Source: Kineosporia babensis | Lineage (GTDB): Bacteria; Actinomycetota; Actinomycetes; Actinomycetales; Kineosporiaceae | Reading direction: 5' to 3' | NCBI RefSeq assembly: GCF_021129305.1 | Contig: NZ_JAJOMB010000002.1 | Location: forward strand, 611,348-675,347 | DNA: 64,000 bases | Shown here: piece by piece, positions 54,860-63,334 of the stretch | Layout of the letters: each line of letters opens with the position of its first letter | How positions within the stretch are numbered: the first letter of the stretch is position 1 | Program-made: the position numbers and the translations under genes | The notes under the pieces: generated by a model | Databases searched by the model: none | The model's input: only the letters and a program-made list of their open reading frames with translations | What the model was told of the DNA's origin: nothing

Positions 54860-55619
54860 GCAGGTTCAGGTCCAGACACAGGTACGGCGCGCGATGGCGA
54901 TGGAATGGTTCAGGTTGCGCACCCTCCGCAGCACCTGGCTGATCACCGGGCTGTGCCTGCTCGCCTCGGCCGGGCTCGCGCTGGCCATCGTGCTGGTGGA
55001 AGGCGACGTGGTCGACGCCGATCTGGCGCGATCGGTGCTCAACCCTGGTCAGCCGTCACCGCTGGCTCTGCTGCTGGGCCTGCTCGGGGTGCTGGCCTGG
55101 GGGCACGACTCCCGCTACGGCACGATCCGGCCGCTCCTGACAGTCCTGCCCGACCGCCGCGTACTGGCCGTCGCACGTACCCTCGTGATGACGGCCTACC
55201 TGCTGTCGGTGGTCCTGCTGTGCCAGGCGGCCGCCTGGGTCACGGGTCTGCTGGCCACCGGCGGGGATCTGGCGGAGTTCGCCACTGCAGAAGTCGTCCT
55301 GCGCAACGGGCTGGGCATGGTTGTCCTAGGACTGGGCGTGGGCTGGTTCGGGCTGGCTCTGGGAGTGCTCCTACCCTCCTTACCGGCCGCGGTGGCCACG
55401 TTCTTCATCTATCCGGCGGCGGTCGAGCCGATGATCTCGATGCTGCTGGAGAAGACCGCCGGCAACGCTCACCTGTGGTTGCCCTTCGGCAGTTTCGGCT
55501 CGCTGATCGGCGTGGACCAGGGCGGGCCGTCGCCGTTGGGGGCCGCCGCGCTGTTCCTCGGTGCGATGGCCCTGCTCAATCTGGCCGGGCTGGCCCGCCT
55601 GCACACCCGAGACGTTTAG
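54852..55619 (+). CDS. ABC transporter permease
   Basis: 255 aa, six hydrophobic segments; starts MPEQVQVQTQVRRAMAMEWFRLRTLRSTW. DUF-type ABC-2 permease. The TAG stop is the first triplet of MITE copy B. Export function and substrate unknown; operon with the ATPase. Confidence 0.85.
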   Translation: MPEQVQVQTQVRRAMAMEWFRLRTLRSTWLITGLCLLASAGLALAIVLVEGDVVDADLARSVLNPGQPSPLALLLGLLGVLAWGHDSRYGTIRPLLTVLPDRRVLAVARTLVMTAYLLSVVLLCQAAAWVTGLLATGGDLAEFATAEVVLRNGLGMVVLGLGVGWFGLALGVLLPSLPAAVATFFIYPAAVEPMISMLLEKTAGNAHLWLPFGSFGSLIGVDQGGPSPLGAAALFLGAMALLNLAGLARLHTRDV

Positions 55620-55774
55620 GGCCTGTCCCGTGGATCTTTGCCTACTGCGGGGGAACCGGGACGCCTTCTGGACGCGTCCAGCGCTGCCCCACGCAAAACC
55701 ACTGCGAGCGGCCACACCCAGCCGACACCCTGGGCGCATCCTCGCAACGGCCCTGATCCACAGGACAGGCCCTA
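55617..55774. mobile_element. MITE-like element, copy B (long)
   Basis: 158 bp bounded by TA; left end TAGGGCCTGTCCCGTGGATC, right end the complement of TAGGGCCTGTCCTGTGGATC. The inner 80 bp are missing in copy A. It ends 7 bp before the histidine-kinase start and separates it from the ABC operon. Confidence 0.75.
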
Positions 55775-55781
55775 GGCTCGG

Positions 55782-57044
55782 ATGATGTACGGCTGGCTGC
55801 GCCGCTTCGCCCACGATCACCCGATCCGCCATCGCCTGGCCGCAGACCTGCTGGTCGTGGCCGCCGCCCTGATAGCCGCCGGGGCCTCGGTGATCTATGT
55901 GGCAGGCCTGGTCGGCTGGCCCGCGGCGCTCTTGTGCAGCCTGCCGCCCGCCCTGGCCCTGTTCTGGCGCCGGCGGGCGCCCTTCACCGTCCTCGGCATC
56001 AGCGTGCTGGCCATGCTGGTCGAGTGGGGACTGGCCGTACCGGTGAACGGAGCCCAGACCGCCCTTCTGATCAGCCTGTACACCATCGCCCGCCACGAAC
56101 CGGTCCGCTCCGGCCGGATCGCCCTGGGCGTCTGCCTGGCCCTGGTCGCGCTCGCCTCCACCCGCATGCCCTACCAGAGCCTCGGAAACGCCTTTCTGCA
56201 GGCTCTGTTCGTGATCGTGGTCTGGGTGCTGGCCACCAACATCGCACTCCGGCACAGCTACCTACAGGCGTTGGAGGAGCGGGCGGCCAGGCTGGAACGC
56301 GAGCGCGACGCCGCCGTGCACGCCGCAACCCTGACCGAGCGCACCCGCATTGCACGCGAGATGCACGACGTGGTGGCCCATCACGTCAGCGTCATGGTGG
56401 TCCAGGCCGAGGGCGCGACCTGGGCGATCGACACCGCGCCGGGCCAGGCCCGGGCGGCGGTGACCACGATCGCCGAGACCGGGCGCTCCACCCTCACCGA
56501 ACTCCGGCGTCTGCTGGGTGTGCTACGGGACGGAGGTAGCGAATCCGTGTCTCCGCAGCCGGAATTCGCTGATATCGTTGCCCTGGTCGATCAGTTCCGG
56601 TTGAGTGGGCTGGACGTGCAGGGCGGTGCGGTACCGGATGCAGGGGGCATTCCGGAGAGCGTGCAACTGGCCGTCTATCGCGTGATCGAGGAAGGCCTCA
56701 CGAACGCGTTGAAGCACGGTGGGGCGGGGGTGCGAGTGAACGTCGGGGTGGACATGCTGTTCAGCACGGGGGAGATCCAGGTCGAGGTAGCTACCGCTGG
56801 GGCGGCGGAGGGAGCTGAACCAGCCTCTGGAAAGAAGATCGGCGCCGAAGCCACCCCCACGGCGGTCCCCGGAACAGGCCACAGCCCGGTCCCTGGCACG
56901 GGCCACGGCCCGATCCCCGGAACGGGCCACGGCCTCATCGGAATCCGCGAACGAGCAGCCCTTTTCGACGGCCGAACCGAGATCGGCCCCACCCCCGACG
57001 GCGGATTCCTCGTGCGTGCCTGGTTCCCGGTAGGGGCGTCATGA
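55782..57044 (+). CDS. NarL-type sensor histidine kinase
   Basis: 420 aa: about four membrane helices (residues 20-160), HisKA_3 dimerisation with TRIAREMHDVVAHHVSVM (phospho-His), and a HATPase domain with EGLTNALKHGG and the final GLIGIRERAALFDGRTE box. Just before this box the PGTGHG/S motif is repeated in three 24-bp units (56865-56936). Start ATG 55782 (or 55785). Coupled to the regulator by ATGA. Confidence 0.93.
   Translation: MMYGWLRRFAHDHPIRHRLAADLLVVAAALIAAGASVIYVAGLVGWPAALLCSLPPALALFWRRRAPFTVLGISVLAMLVEWGLAVPVNGAQTALLISLYTIARHEPVRSGRIALGVCLALVALASTRMPYQSLGNAFLQALFVIVVWVLATNIALRHSYLQALEERAARLERERDAAVHAATLTERTRIAREMHDVVAHHVSVMVVQAEGATWAIDTAPGQARAAVTTIAETGRSTLTELRRLLGVLRDGGSESVSPQPEFADIVALVDQFRLSGLDVQGGAVPDAGGIPESVQLAVYRVIEEGLTNALKHGGAGVRVNVGVDMLFSTGEIQVEVATAGAAEGAEPASGKKIGAEATPTAVPGTGHSPVPGTGHGPIPGTGHGLIGIRERAALFDGRTEIGPTPDGGFLVRAWFPVGAS
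56865..56936 (+). repeat. 24-bp in-frame repeat in the kinase ATP-lid region
   Basis: Three units encoding VPGTGHSP, VPGTGHGP and IPGTGHGL. The last one reads into the conserved G-box of the kinase. The DNA units differ at a few third positions, so they are not very recent. Confidence 0.9.
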
Positions 57045-57709
57045 TCCGCGTGGCCCTGGTGGACGATCAGGAGCTCGTCCGTACCGGCTTCCGCATGGTG
57101 CTGCAGGCCCAGCCCGACATGGAGGTGGTCGGCGAAGCGGCGGACGGTCTGCAGGCGCTGCAGCTGCTCGGCGAGGTGACCGCCGACATCGTGCTCATGG
57201 ACGTCCGCATGCCGCACCTCGACGGCGTTCAGGCCACGCGGCGGCTCACCGGCACCGAGAACCCGCCCCACGTCATCATCCTCACCACCTTCGACCTGGA
57301 CGAGTACGCCTATGCCGGTCTCCAGGCGGGAGCCAGTGGCTTCCTGCTGAAAGACGTCCCCAGTGCCGAACTGCTCTACGGCATCCGGTCCGTGGCCAAC
57401 GGCGACGCGATCGTGGCCCCCAGCACCACCAAGCGCCTGCTCGAGCACTTCGTGCCCAAGTTCGACGCCGCCGCAGACGCCCACCGGCACCGCCACGCCC
57501 GGCTCGACCTGCTCACCGAGCGCGAGCGTGACGTCCTCGTCATGATCGCCCGCGGCCTGCCCAACAGCGCTATCGCCGAACACCTGGTCATCGCCGAGGC
57601 CACGGTCAAGACCCACGTCCACCGCATCCTGAGCAAACTCGGCCTGCGCGACCGGGTCCAGGCCGTCGTCCTCGCCTACGAAACCGGCCTGGTCCACCCC
57701 GGCCGCTGA
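57041..57709 (+). CDS. NarL/LuxR-family response regulator
   Basis: 222 aa. Receiver with VALVDDQELVRTGFRMVL, phospho-Asp in IVLMDVRMPHLDG, and Lys in GFLLKDVP; C-terminal LuxR HTH (LTERERDVLVMIARGLPNSAIAEHLVIAEATVKTHVHRIL). Receives phosphate from the adjacent kinase. Targets unknown; the neighbouring ABC exporter is a candidate. Confidence 0.95.
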   Translation: MIRVALVDDQELVRTGFRMVLQAQPDMEVVGEAADGLQALQLLGEVTADIVLMDVRMPHLDGVQATRRLTGTENPPHVIILTTFDLDEYAYAGLQAGASGFLLKDVPSAELLYGIRSVANGDAIVAPSTTKRLLEHFVPKFDAAADAHRHRHARLDLLTERERDVLVMIARGLPNSAIAEHLVIAEATVKTHVHRILSKLGLRDRVQAVVLAYETGLVHPGR

Positions 57710-57817
57710 AGACCAGCCGTGCGTTTTCACCCGTCCGGCCGTAGGCAACCCGGCAAGCAGCCCATACCTTTACGCGGCGGCTGCACCGGGGCAGCCGAAC
57801 CGCCGGAAGGACGACAG

Positions 57818-58090
57818 ATGATTCCCGTGGGCCTCGTGGCTCTTGCCCTCGTGCTGGGCGCGACGGCAGCGGCCGGCCTCTCGATCCGCCGATCCGGGAA
57901 CTACCGCGCAGCAGCCCTCTTCGCGGCCGGTCTGGCCTTCGCCGCCGCCTTCGTGGTGGCCGCCGTCGCCGACGGCATCAAGGCCGACGAGACCGGCACC
58001 ACGGGTGGCTTCGGCCTCGGCGAACTCATCCTCTTCCTGTCCGCCGCAGGCCTTATGACCGGTGCTCTGGCAGCTCACCGGCGGCGCTAG
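57818..58090 (+). CDS. Small hypothetical membrane protein
   Basis: 90 aa, ATG at 57818 with GGAAGGA. Three hydrophobic helices (VGLVALALVLGATAAAG, AALFAAGLAFAAAFVVAAV, LILFLSAAGLMTGALAA). Overlaps the convergent siderophore ATPase by 38 nt. Function unknown. Confidence 0.65.
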   Translation: MIPVGLVALALVLGATAAAGLSIRRSGNYRAAALFAAGLAFAAAFVVAAVADGIKADETGTTGGFGLGELILFLSAAGLMTGALAAHRRR

Positions 58091-58889
58091 CCACCATGTG
58101 ATGCCGCCCGATCGGCAGCATCAGCGGCCCACCCGACGTCGGATCGGTGATCACCTTGCTGTCCAGGCCGAACACCGCCCGCACCATGTCCTCGGTCAGC
58201 ACATCCGCCGGATCCCCGGCCGCGTGGACCTTGCCGTCCGCGATGGCGATCAGCTGATCGCAGTACCGCGCAGCCAGGTTCAGGTCGTGCAGCACCATCA
58301 CCACGGTCGTGCCCCGCGAGCGGTTCAGGTCGGTGAGCAGGTCCAGCACCTCCACCTGATGCTGCACGTCCAGGAAGGTGGTGGGCTCGTCGAGCAGCAG
58401 CAGATCGGTCTCCTGGGCCAGCGCCATCGCGATCCAGACCCGCTGACGCTGACCGCCGGACAACTCGTCCACCGCTCGATCGGCCAGTTCCACCGTATGA
58501 GTGGCTTCCAACGCGGAAGCCACTGCGGCGTCGTCCTGGGCGGACCAGCGCGAGAACACGCCCTGGTGCGGATGCCGGCCACGCCCGACCAGGTCGGTCA
58601 CCGTGATGCCCTCGGGCGCGATCGGCGACTGCGGCAGCAGGCCCAGGGTGCGCGCGAGCTCCTTGGCTGCCGTCTTGTGCACCTCCTTGCCGTCCAGCAG
58701 CACCTGGCCCTTACGCGGGCTGAGCAGGCGCGACATGGAGCGCAGCAGGGTGGACTTACCGCAGGCGTTGGCCCCGACGATCGCCGTGACCTTGCCGGGG
58801 GTGACGGTCAGCTCCAGGCCTTCGATGACCGTGCGTTCCTTGTAGCCGAGACTGAGATTCTCGGCCTTGAGCAGGTGTTCGGTGGTCAC
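58053..58889 (-). CDS. Iron-siderophore ABC transporter ATPase (FecE/FepC type)
   Basis: 278 aa. Walker A GANACGKSTLLRSMSRLL, signature LSGGQRQRVWIAMAL, Walker B LLLLDEPTTFLDV and H-loop VLHDLNLAARYCDQ. Drives iron-siderophore uptake with the two permeases. Last gene of the operon, 34 bp after the permease. Confidence 0.95.
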   Translation of the reverse strand: MTTEHLLKAENLSLGYKERTVIEGLELTVTPGKVTAIVGANACGKSTLLRSMSRLLSPRKGQVLLDGKEVHKTAAKELARTLGLLPQSPIAPEGITVTDLVGRGRHPHQGVFSRWSAQDDAAVASALEATHTVELADRAVDELSGGQRQRVWIAMALAQETDLLLLDEPTTFLDVQHQVEVLDLLTDLNRSRGTTVVMVLHDLNLAARYCDQLIAIADGKVHAAGDPADVLTEDMVRAVFGLDSKVITDPTSGGPLMLPIGRHHMVASAAGELPEHRS

Positions 58890-58923
58890 AACGCTCCTCC
58901 GGCCCGGTCGGGGGACCCGGGCA

Positions 58924-59982
58924 TCACAGGGCCCCTCCGGTCCGGTTCGTACGAATGATCAGGTAGATGAGATAGGGCGCACCCAGCACGCCGGTGACAA
59001 CCCCGACCGGGAACCGCGTGCCCAGCGCGTACTGTCCGCAGAAGTCGGCGATCAGCACCAGCAGGGCGCCGACCAGCGCCGCGGGCAACAGCATGGACGA
59101 GCCCGGCCCGACCAGTCGCACCGCGATCGGCCCGGCCAGGAAGGCGAGGAAGGCGATCGGCCCGGTGGCCGAGGTGGCGAACGCGATCAGGCCCACGGCG
59201 GCGATCACCACGAGCAGCCGGGTGCGGTCCACCCGCACGCCCAGCGCCGAGGCGGTGTCGTCGCCCAGCTGCAGCATGTTCAGGTCCTTCGCTACCACAG
59301 ACAGCAGCGGCACGAACAAAATCATGATCACCGCCACCAGCACCACCGAGGGCCAGCGCATCCCGTTCAGGCTGCCGGTGAGCCAGCGCAGCGCCTCCTG
59401 CAGGTCCCACTGCCCGGCCGTGGACAGCACGTACGAGGTGGCCGACTGCATCATCGCCGCGATGCCGATCCCGATCAGGATCAGCCGGATGCCCGAGACC
59501 CCGTCCTTGTAGGCCAGCAGGTAGACCAGCATCGCCACGCCCAGCCCGGCGCCGATCGCGAAGGCCGAGACCCCGGTGCCGGACAGGCCCAGCGTGATGA
59601 TCGCGAAGGCCGCCGCGGTGCTCGCGCCGGTGCTGATCCCGATGATGTCCGGGCTGGCCAGCGGGTTACGCAGCATGGTCTGGAAGGTCACGCCGCCCAG
59701 GCCGAAGCAGGCCCCGGCCAGGACCGCCATCACCGTGCGGGGCAGTCGCAGCCGGCCGACGGTGAACGAGGCGCCCTGGACCTCCTGGCCCATGATCACC
59801 CGCAGCACGTCCATCGGCGGGTAGAACGTGCGCCCGACCATCAGGGAGACCGCAACCATCACGACGATCAGCACCGACAGCACCGAGAGCACGACCAGGC
59901 GCCGCCGGTTGCGCCGCCTGCGACCCAAAGTGACTGTGGCCAGCGTCGTCGCGTCGGGCGTCCTCAATGCAGTTGTACTCAC
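58924..59982 (-). CDS. Iron-siderophore ABC permease 2 (FecCD type)
   Basis: 352 aa from GTG 59982, overlapping the previous permease stop (GTGA). About nine helices; FecCD hallmarks GVTFQTMLRNPLASPDIIGISTGAS and GDDTASALGVRVDRTR. Confidence 0.93.
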   Translation of the reverse strand: MSTTALRTPDATTLATVTLGRRRRNRRRLVVLSVLSVLIVVMVAVSLMVGRTFYPPMDVLRVIMGQEVQGASFTVGRLRLPRTVMAVLAGACFGLGGVTFQTMLRNPLASPDIIGISTGASTAAAFAIITLGLSGTGVSAFAIGAGLGVAMLVYLLAYKDGVSGIRLILIGIGIAAMMQSATSYVLSTAGQWDLQEALRWLTGSLNGMRWPSVVLVAVIMILFVPLLSVVAKDLNMLQLGDDTASALGVRVDRTRLLVVIAAVGLIAFATSATGPIAFLAFLAGPIAVRLVGPGSSMLLPAALVGALLVLIADFCGQYALGTRFPVGVVTGVLGAPYLIYLIIRTNRTGGAL

Positions 59983-61022
59983 AGCGCACGGACCTTCTGG
60001 CGACGGACGATGTAGATGAAGAACGGCGCACCGATGAAGGCGGTCACGATGCCCACCTCGATCTCGGCCGGACGGGCGATGATCCGGCCGACCACGTCGG
60101 CCGCGAGCAGCAGCGAAGCCCCGGTCAGCGCCGTGAACGGCAGCAGCCAGCGGTGATCCGGGCCGACCAGCAGACGGCACAGGTGCGGCACGACCAGACC
60201 GACGAAACCGATCGGCCCACAGATCGCGGTGGCCGCACCGGCCAGCATCACCGCACCCAGAGAAGCCATCCCCCGCGCCACCGCAACCTTTTCGCCCAAC
60301 CCGGCCGCCACGTCGTCCCCCAAGGCAAGGGAGTTCAGGCTCTTGGCGGAGAGGAAGCAGATCGCCAGGCCGACCCCGATGAACGGCAGCATCTGCCAGA
60401 TCCGCTCGAAGGTGGCACCGCCGACCCCGCCGATCTGCCAGGACTGCACGTTCTCGGCGATGTCGCCGCGGGGCAGGATCACCGCGGTCACGAACGAGAT
60501 CAGCGCCGCGGACGTCGCGGCACCGGCCAGCGCAAGCTTCAGGGGAGTGGGGCCACCGCGCCCGAGCGAACCCACGGCGTACACGAAGATCGCCGAGAGT
60601 GCGGCGCCGGAAATGGCCACCCAGATCTGGCTGTTGGGGTTGCTCATCCCGAAATAGGCCAAGCCGATCACCACGGCCAGCGAGGCGCCCATGTTGATCC
60701 CGAGAATGCCCGGATCGGCCAGCGGGTTACGGGTCACGCCCTGGAACACCGCCCCGGAAACAGCCAGTGCGGCACCAGCGATGATCGCCAGCACGGTCCG
60801 CGGGATCCGGACCTGGATCACGGCCTCGTCGAGGGTCTCGTCCGAGCCACCCAGCGCACTGAGGATCGAGGAGACCGGCACCGTTCGGGTACCGATCGCG
60901 ATCGACGCCACCACCAGCAACGCCAGAATGCCCAGACAGACCAGGAACCAGGCCATCCGCACGCGCCTCGGGCGCCGCACAACGGCGGCGCCCGAGGACA
61001 TTACTGCTTCGGTCGTGCTCAC
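59979..61022 (-). CDS. Iron-siderophore ABC permease 1 (FecCD type)
   Basis: 347 aa, GTG start overlapping the binding-protein stop (GTGA). GAVFQGVTRNPLADPGILGINMGAS and GDDVAAGLGEKVAVARG are typical; GPIGFVGLVVPHLCRLLVGPDHRWLLP is the family box. Forms the channel with permease 2. Confidence 0.94.
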   Translation of the reverse strand: MSTTEAVMSSGAAVVRRPRRVRMAWFLVCLGILALLVVASIAIGTRTVPVSSILSALGGSDETLDEAVIQVRIPRTVLAIIAGAALAVSGAVFQGVTRNPLADPGILGINMGASLAVVIGLAYFGMSNPNSQIWVAISGAALSAIFVYAVGSLGRGGPTPLKLALAGAATSAALISFVTAVILPRGDIAENVQSWQIGGVGGATFERIWQMLPFIGVGLAICFLSAKSLNSLALGDDVAAGLGEKVAVARGMASLGAVMLAGAATAICGPIGFVGLVVPHLCRLLVGPDHRWLLPFTALTGASLLLAADVVGRIIARPAEIEVGIVTAFIGAPFFIYIVRRQKVRAL

Positions 61023-62071
61023 TGAGCGGCGTCGACCTTGTCGGCCGCGTCCGCCAGCATCTTGACGTACTCGGGGAGCATCGTCTCGATCGACAGCGGA
61101 GTCGGGTTGGCCGCGGTGCCGATCTCGCTGGTGCCGTCGAGCAGGACGATCGCGCCGCTCTGGACCGCCGGCATCTTCGACAGGATCGGGTCCTTCTTCA
61201 GGGTCTCGAGCAGGTTGCCGTCGCCGTAGGTGACGATGATCTCGACGTCGTTGAACGTGTCGACCGTCTCGGCGCTGACTTCCTGCGAGAACTCCTCGGT
61301 CGCGGCCGAGGCCTCGGCGATGCTGGCGGGCGTGCCCAGGCCCAGGTCGCTGAAGAACTGCGCGCGGGTGTCCTTGTCGGTGTAGAAGCTGACCTTGCTC
61401 AGGTCGCTGCTGTCCACGTGGGTCAGGAACATCGTCTTCTTGTCGGCCAGCTGCGGGTACTTCGCGGCCTCGTCGGTCATCGCCTTCTCGATCGAGGCGA
61501 TCAGCTCGGTGCCCTGGGTCTCCTGGCCCATCGCCTGGCTGCTCAGCTTGATCATGTCGCGCCAGCTGGTCTCCCACGGCCCGTTCGGGTACGGGATGGT
61601 CGGCGCGATCTCGCTCAGCGTGTCGTAGTCCTCCTGGGTCAGACCGGAGTAGGTCGCCAGGATCAGGCTCGGCTGGGTGTCGGCCACGGCCTCGAAGTCG
61701 ATGCCGTCGGTCTCGTCGAACTGCACCGGGGTCTCGCCGCCGAGCTCGTCCAGCTTGGCCTTCTGCCAGGAGAGCAGGCCGTCGCCGTCCGCGTCACCGA
61801 AGTTGGCCTTCGCGTAGCCGACCGGAACCACGCCGAGCGCCAGCGGAACCTCGTGGTTCGCCCACTGAACCGTGGCGATCCGCTCGGGCTTCTCCGGGAC
61901 GACCGTCTCGCCCAGAGCGTGCTTGACGGTGATCGGGAAGGACGCTTCGGAGGCGGCGGCCGGCGACTCGGAGCCCTCGGCTTCGGAGTCGGAACCGCCA
62001 CCACAAGCGGCCAGCACCAGCGCGGCGGCGGTGGCAACCGCACCGGCCATCAGGCGACGACGAGCAAACAC
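61019..62071 (-). CDS. Iron-siderophore-binding lipoprotein
   Basis: 350 aa from GTG 62071, which has AGGAAG 7 nt before; ATG 62101 is an alternative. Signal with lipobox LAACGG, Ser/Glu-rich linker, and FecB/FhuD-like domains (PERIATVQWANHEVPLALGVVPVG). Captures ferric siderophore outside. First gene of the operon, under an IdeR-like box. Confidence 0.93.
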   Translation of the reverse strand: MFARRRLMAGAVATAAALVLAACGGGSDSEAEGSESPAAASEASFPITVKHALGETVVPEKPERIATVQWANHEVPLALGVVPVGYAKANFGDADGDGLLSWQKAKLDELGGETPVQFDETDGIDFEAVADTQPSLILATYSGLTQEDYDTLSEIAPTIPYPNGPWETSWRDMIKLSSQAMGQETQGTELIASIEKAMTDEAAKYPQLADKKTMFLTHVDSSDLSKVSFYTDKDTRAQFFSDLGLGTPASIAEASAATEEFSQEVSAETVDTFNDVEIIVTYGDGNLLETLKKDPILSKMPAVQSGAIVLLDGTSEIGTAANPTPLSIETMLPEYVKMLADAADKVDAAQ

Positions 62072-62103
62072 GAGGACTTCCTGTCTCTGGAGGGTGCACA
62101 TGA

Positions 62104-62137
62104 ACGTGCGGCGCAGCAGTGACTCTGCGCCGCACGT
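62104..62137 (-). promoter_or_regulatory. Leader hairpin of the siderophore operon
   Basis: A perfect 13-bp inverted repeat (62104-62116, 62125-62137) with an 8-nt loop, 33 nt before GTG 62071 and just downstream of the iron box on the minus strand. It may block or stabilise the mRNA; no T tract follows it. Confidence 0.6.
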
Positions 62138-62139
62138 GA

Positions 62140-62158
62140 TGAGCTGAGGCTAACCTAA
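62140..62158 (-). promoter_or_regulatory. IdeR/DtxR-type iron box
   Basis: On the minus strand TTAGGTTAGCCTCAGCTCA matches the consensus TTAGGTTAGSCTAACCTAA at 16 of 19 positions. A further TTAGGT follows on the plus strand at 62161, giving a partly duplicated site. Iron-loaded IdeR/DmdR would repress the uptake operon. Confidence 0.75.
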
Positions 62159-62278
62159 TGTTAGGTACGCCTTGGTGGCGGTGCGTACGTAACGTGATGG
62201 ATCCGTCGTCGGTTCGTTATGTTTCAACTACCGGAAGTTGATCGGGCAAAGTTCGTATAACGGGCGTTCAATGGATGG

Positions 62279-62749
62279 ATGGATCAGGCCGAGCTGAGCA
62301 TCTGGGACGGGCCGGCGACGATGGAGCACTTCGCCGACATCCGCAGCGTCTTCCACGCCGCGTACCCCAGACGTTCGGTGGCCGACCACCGCGATCTGCT
62401 CACCCGCCAGGCGGCCAGCTACGGCTTCATGGCCTGCGTGGCTTCGGTGGGTGGCCGGCTGGTCGGGTGCGCCTACGGTTTGCCGCTCCAATTAGGGACG
62501 CTGTGGTGGCGCGATCTGTCAGCTCACCTGGGCGACGATTTCGTTTGGGAGGACGGCTTACGGACGTTTGCCCTCCTCGAACTTTGCGTCTCACCGCTTG
62601 CGCCGGTGGCTTTGAGAGCGGAACTACTACGGGTGCTGCTGGCCCGACGGCGTGAAAGCCGAGTGACCACACACTCTTCGACCGCCGCGGCGGTATTGCC
62701 CTGGCGCTCCTGCGGCGACGATGTCTGGGTGCTCGCGCTGCCCGTCTGA
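62279..62749 (+). CDS. GNAT-like hypothetical protein
   Basis: 156 aa. The middle strand GFMACVASVGGRLVGCAYGLPL resembles the GNAT beta4-beta5 region that binds acetyl-CoA. The start is the third of three ATGs at 62271, 62275 and 62279, in different frames; only 62279 gives the ORF. Divergent from the siderophore operon. Dyad CAACT/AGTTG at 62225-62240. Confidence 0.6.
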   Translation: MDQAELSIWDGPATMEHFADIRSVFHAAYPRRSVADHRDLLTRQAASYGFMACVASVGGRLVGCAYGLPLQLGTLWWRDLSAHLGDDFVWEDGLRTFALLELCVSPLAPVALRAELLRVLLARRRESRVTTHSSTAAAVLPWRSCGDDVWVLALPV

Positions 62750-62786
62750 TCTGTTCGTGGGCCTGAACCGGAAAGCTTCTCGGCGA

Positions 62787-63179
62787 TCAAGTTTCCGGGA
62801 AGCTGGGGATCTCGCCCCGGGCCAGGGCGTCCAGGTTCTGCCCGGGAAACAGGCGATCCATGACGGCCTGTGCCCGCTGGGCCGCATCTTCCGCGGCTTT
62901 CTGGACAGTGTTTTTCACCAGGGCTGCAAGCGCTTCGCTGTCTGTCTGGCGGTAGATGCGCGGGTCCAGGTCCAGTTCCTGCAGCAGTCCCTGCAGATTG
63001 ACCACGGCGCTCACGTAACCGTCAGGGGAGGTGGCGGTACCGCGCATCGCAGCGAGTTCTTGTTGCAGCGCATCGGTGTTCGACCGTAGGGCGTGCCACT
63101 GCTCGGTCGCTGCGGCGGCGCGCTCGCGGTAGACGCTCAGGTGATCGGGGTTCAGGTCCTCGATGTCCGGCAGTTTCAC
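62787..63179 (-). CDS. YbaB/EbfC-like DNA-binding family protein
   Basis: 130 aa, GTG start 63179 after GGGA; GTG 63194 is in frame as well. Helical with alternating charges (YRERAAAATEQWHALRSNTDALQQELAAMRGTATSPDGYVSAVVN), resembling small YbaB proteins that often pair with WXG100-type genes in actinobacteria. Divergent from the next gene. Confidence 0.6.
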   Translation of the reverse strand: MKLPDIEDLNPDHLSVYRERAAAATEQWHALRSNTDALQQELAAMRGTATSPDGYVSAVVNLQGLLQELDLDPRIYRQTDSEALAALVKNTVQKAAEDAAQRAQAVMDRLFPGQNLDALARGEIPSFPET

Positions 63180-63334
63180 GCCCGTTCCCTTCACGCCTGT
63201 TGCTCAGCCTGTACGTCGTGATCGTCACGACGATCATGCCTTATCGCTCCGGGACGACCTTGGTAGCGTCCAATCCGATCGAAATCTGACGGTTTCGTTC
63301 GGTGACGATAATGGCGGACTGTGAGGGGCGTCTG

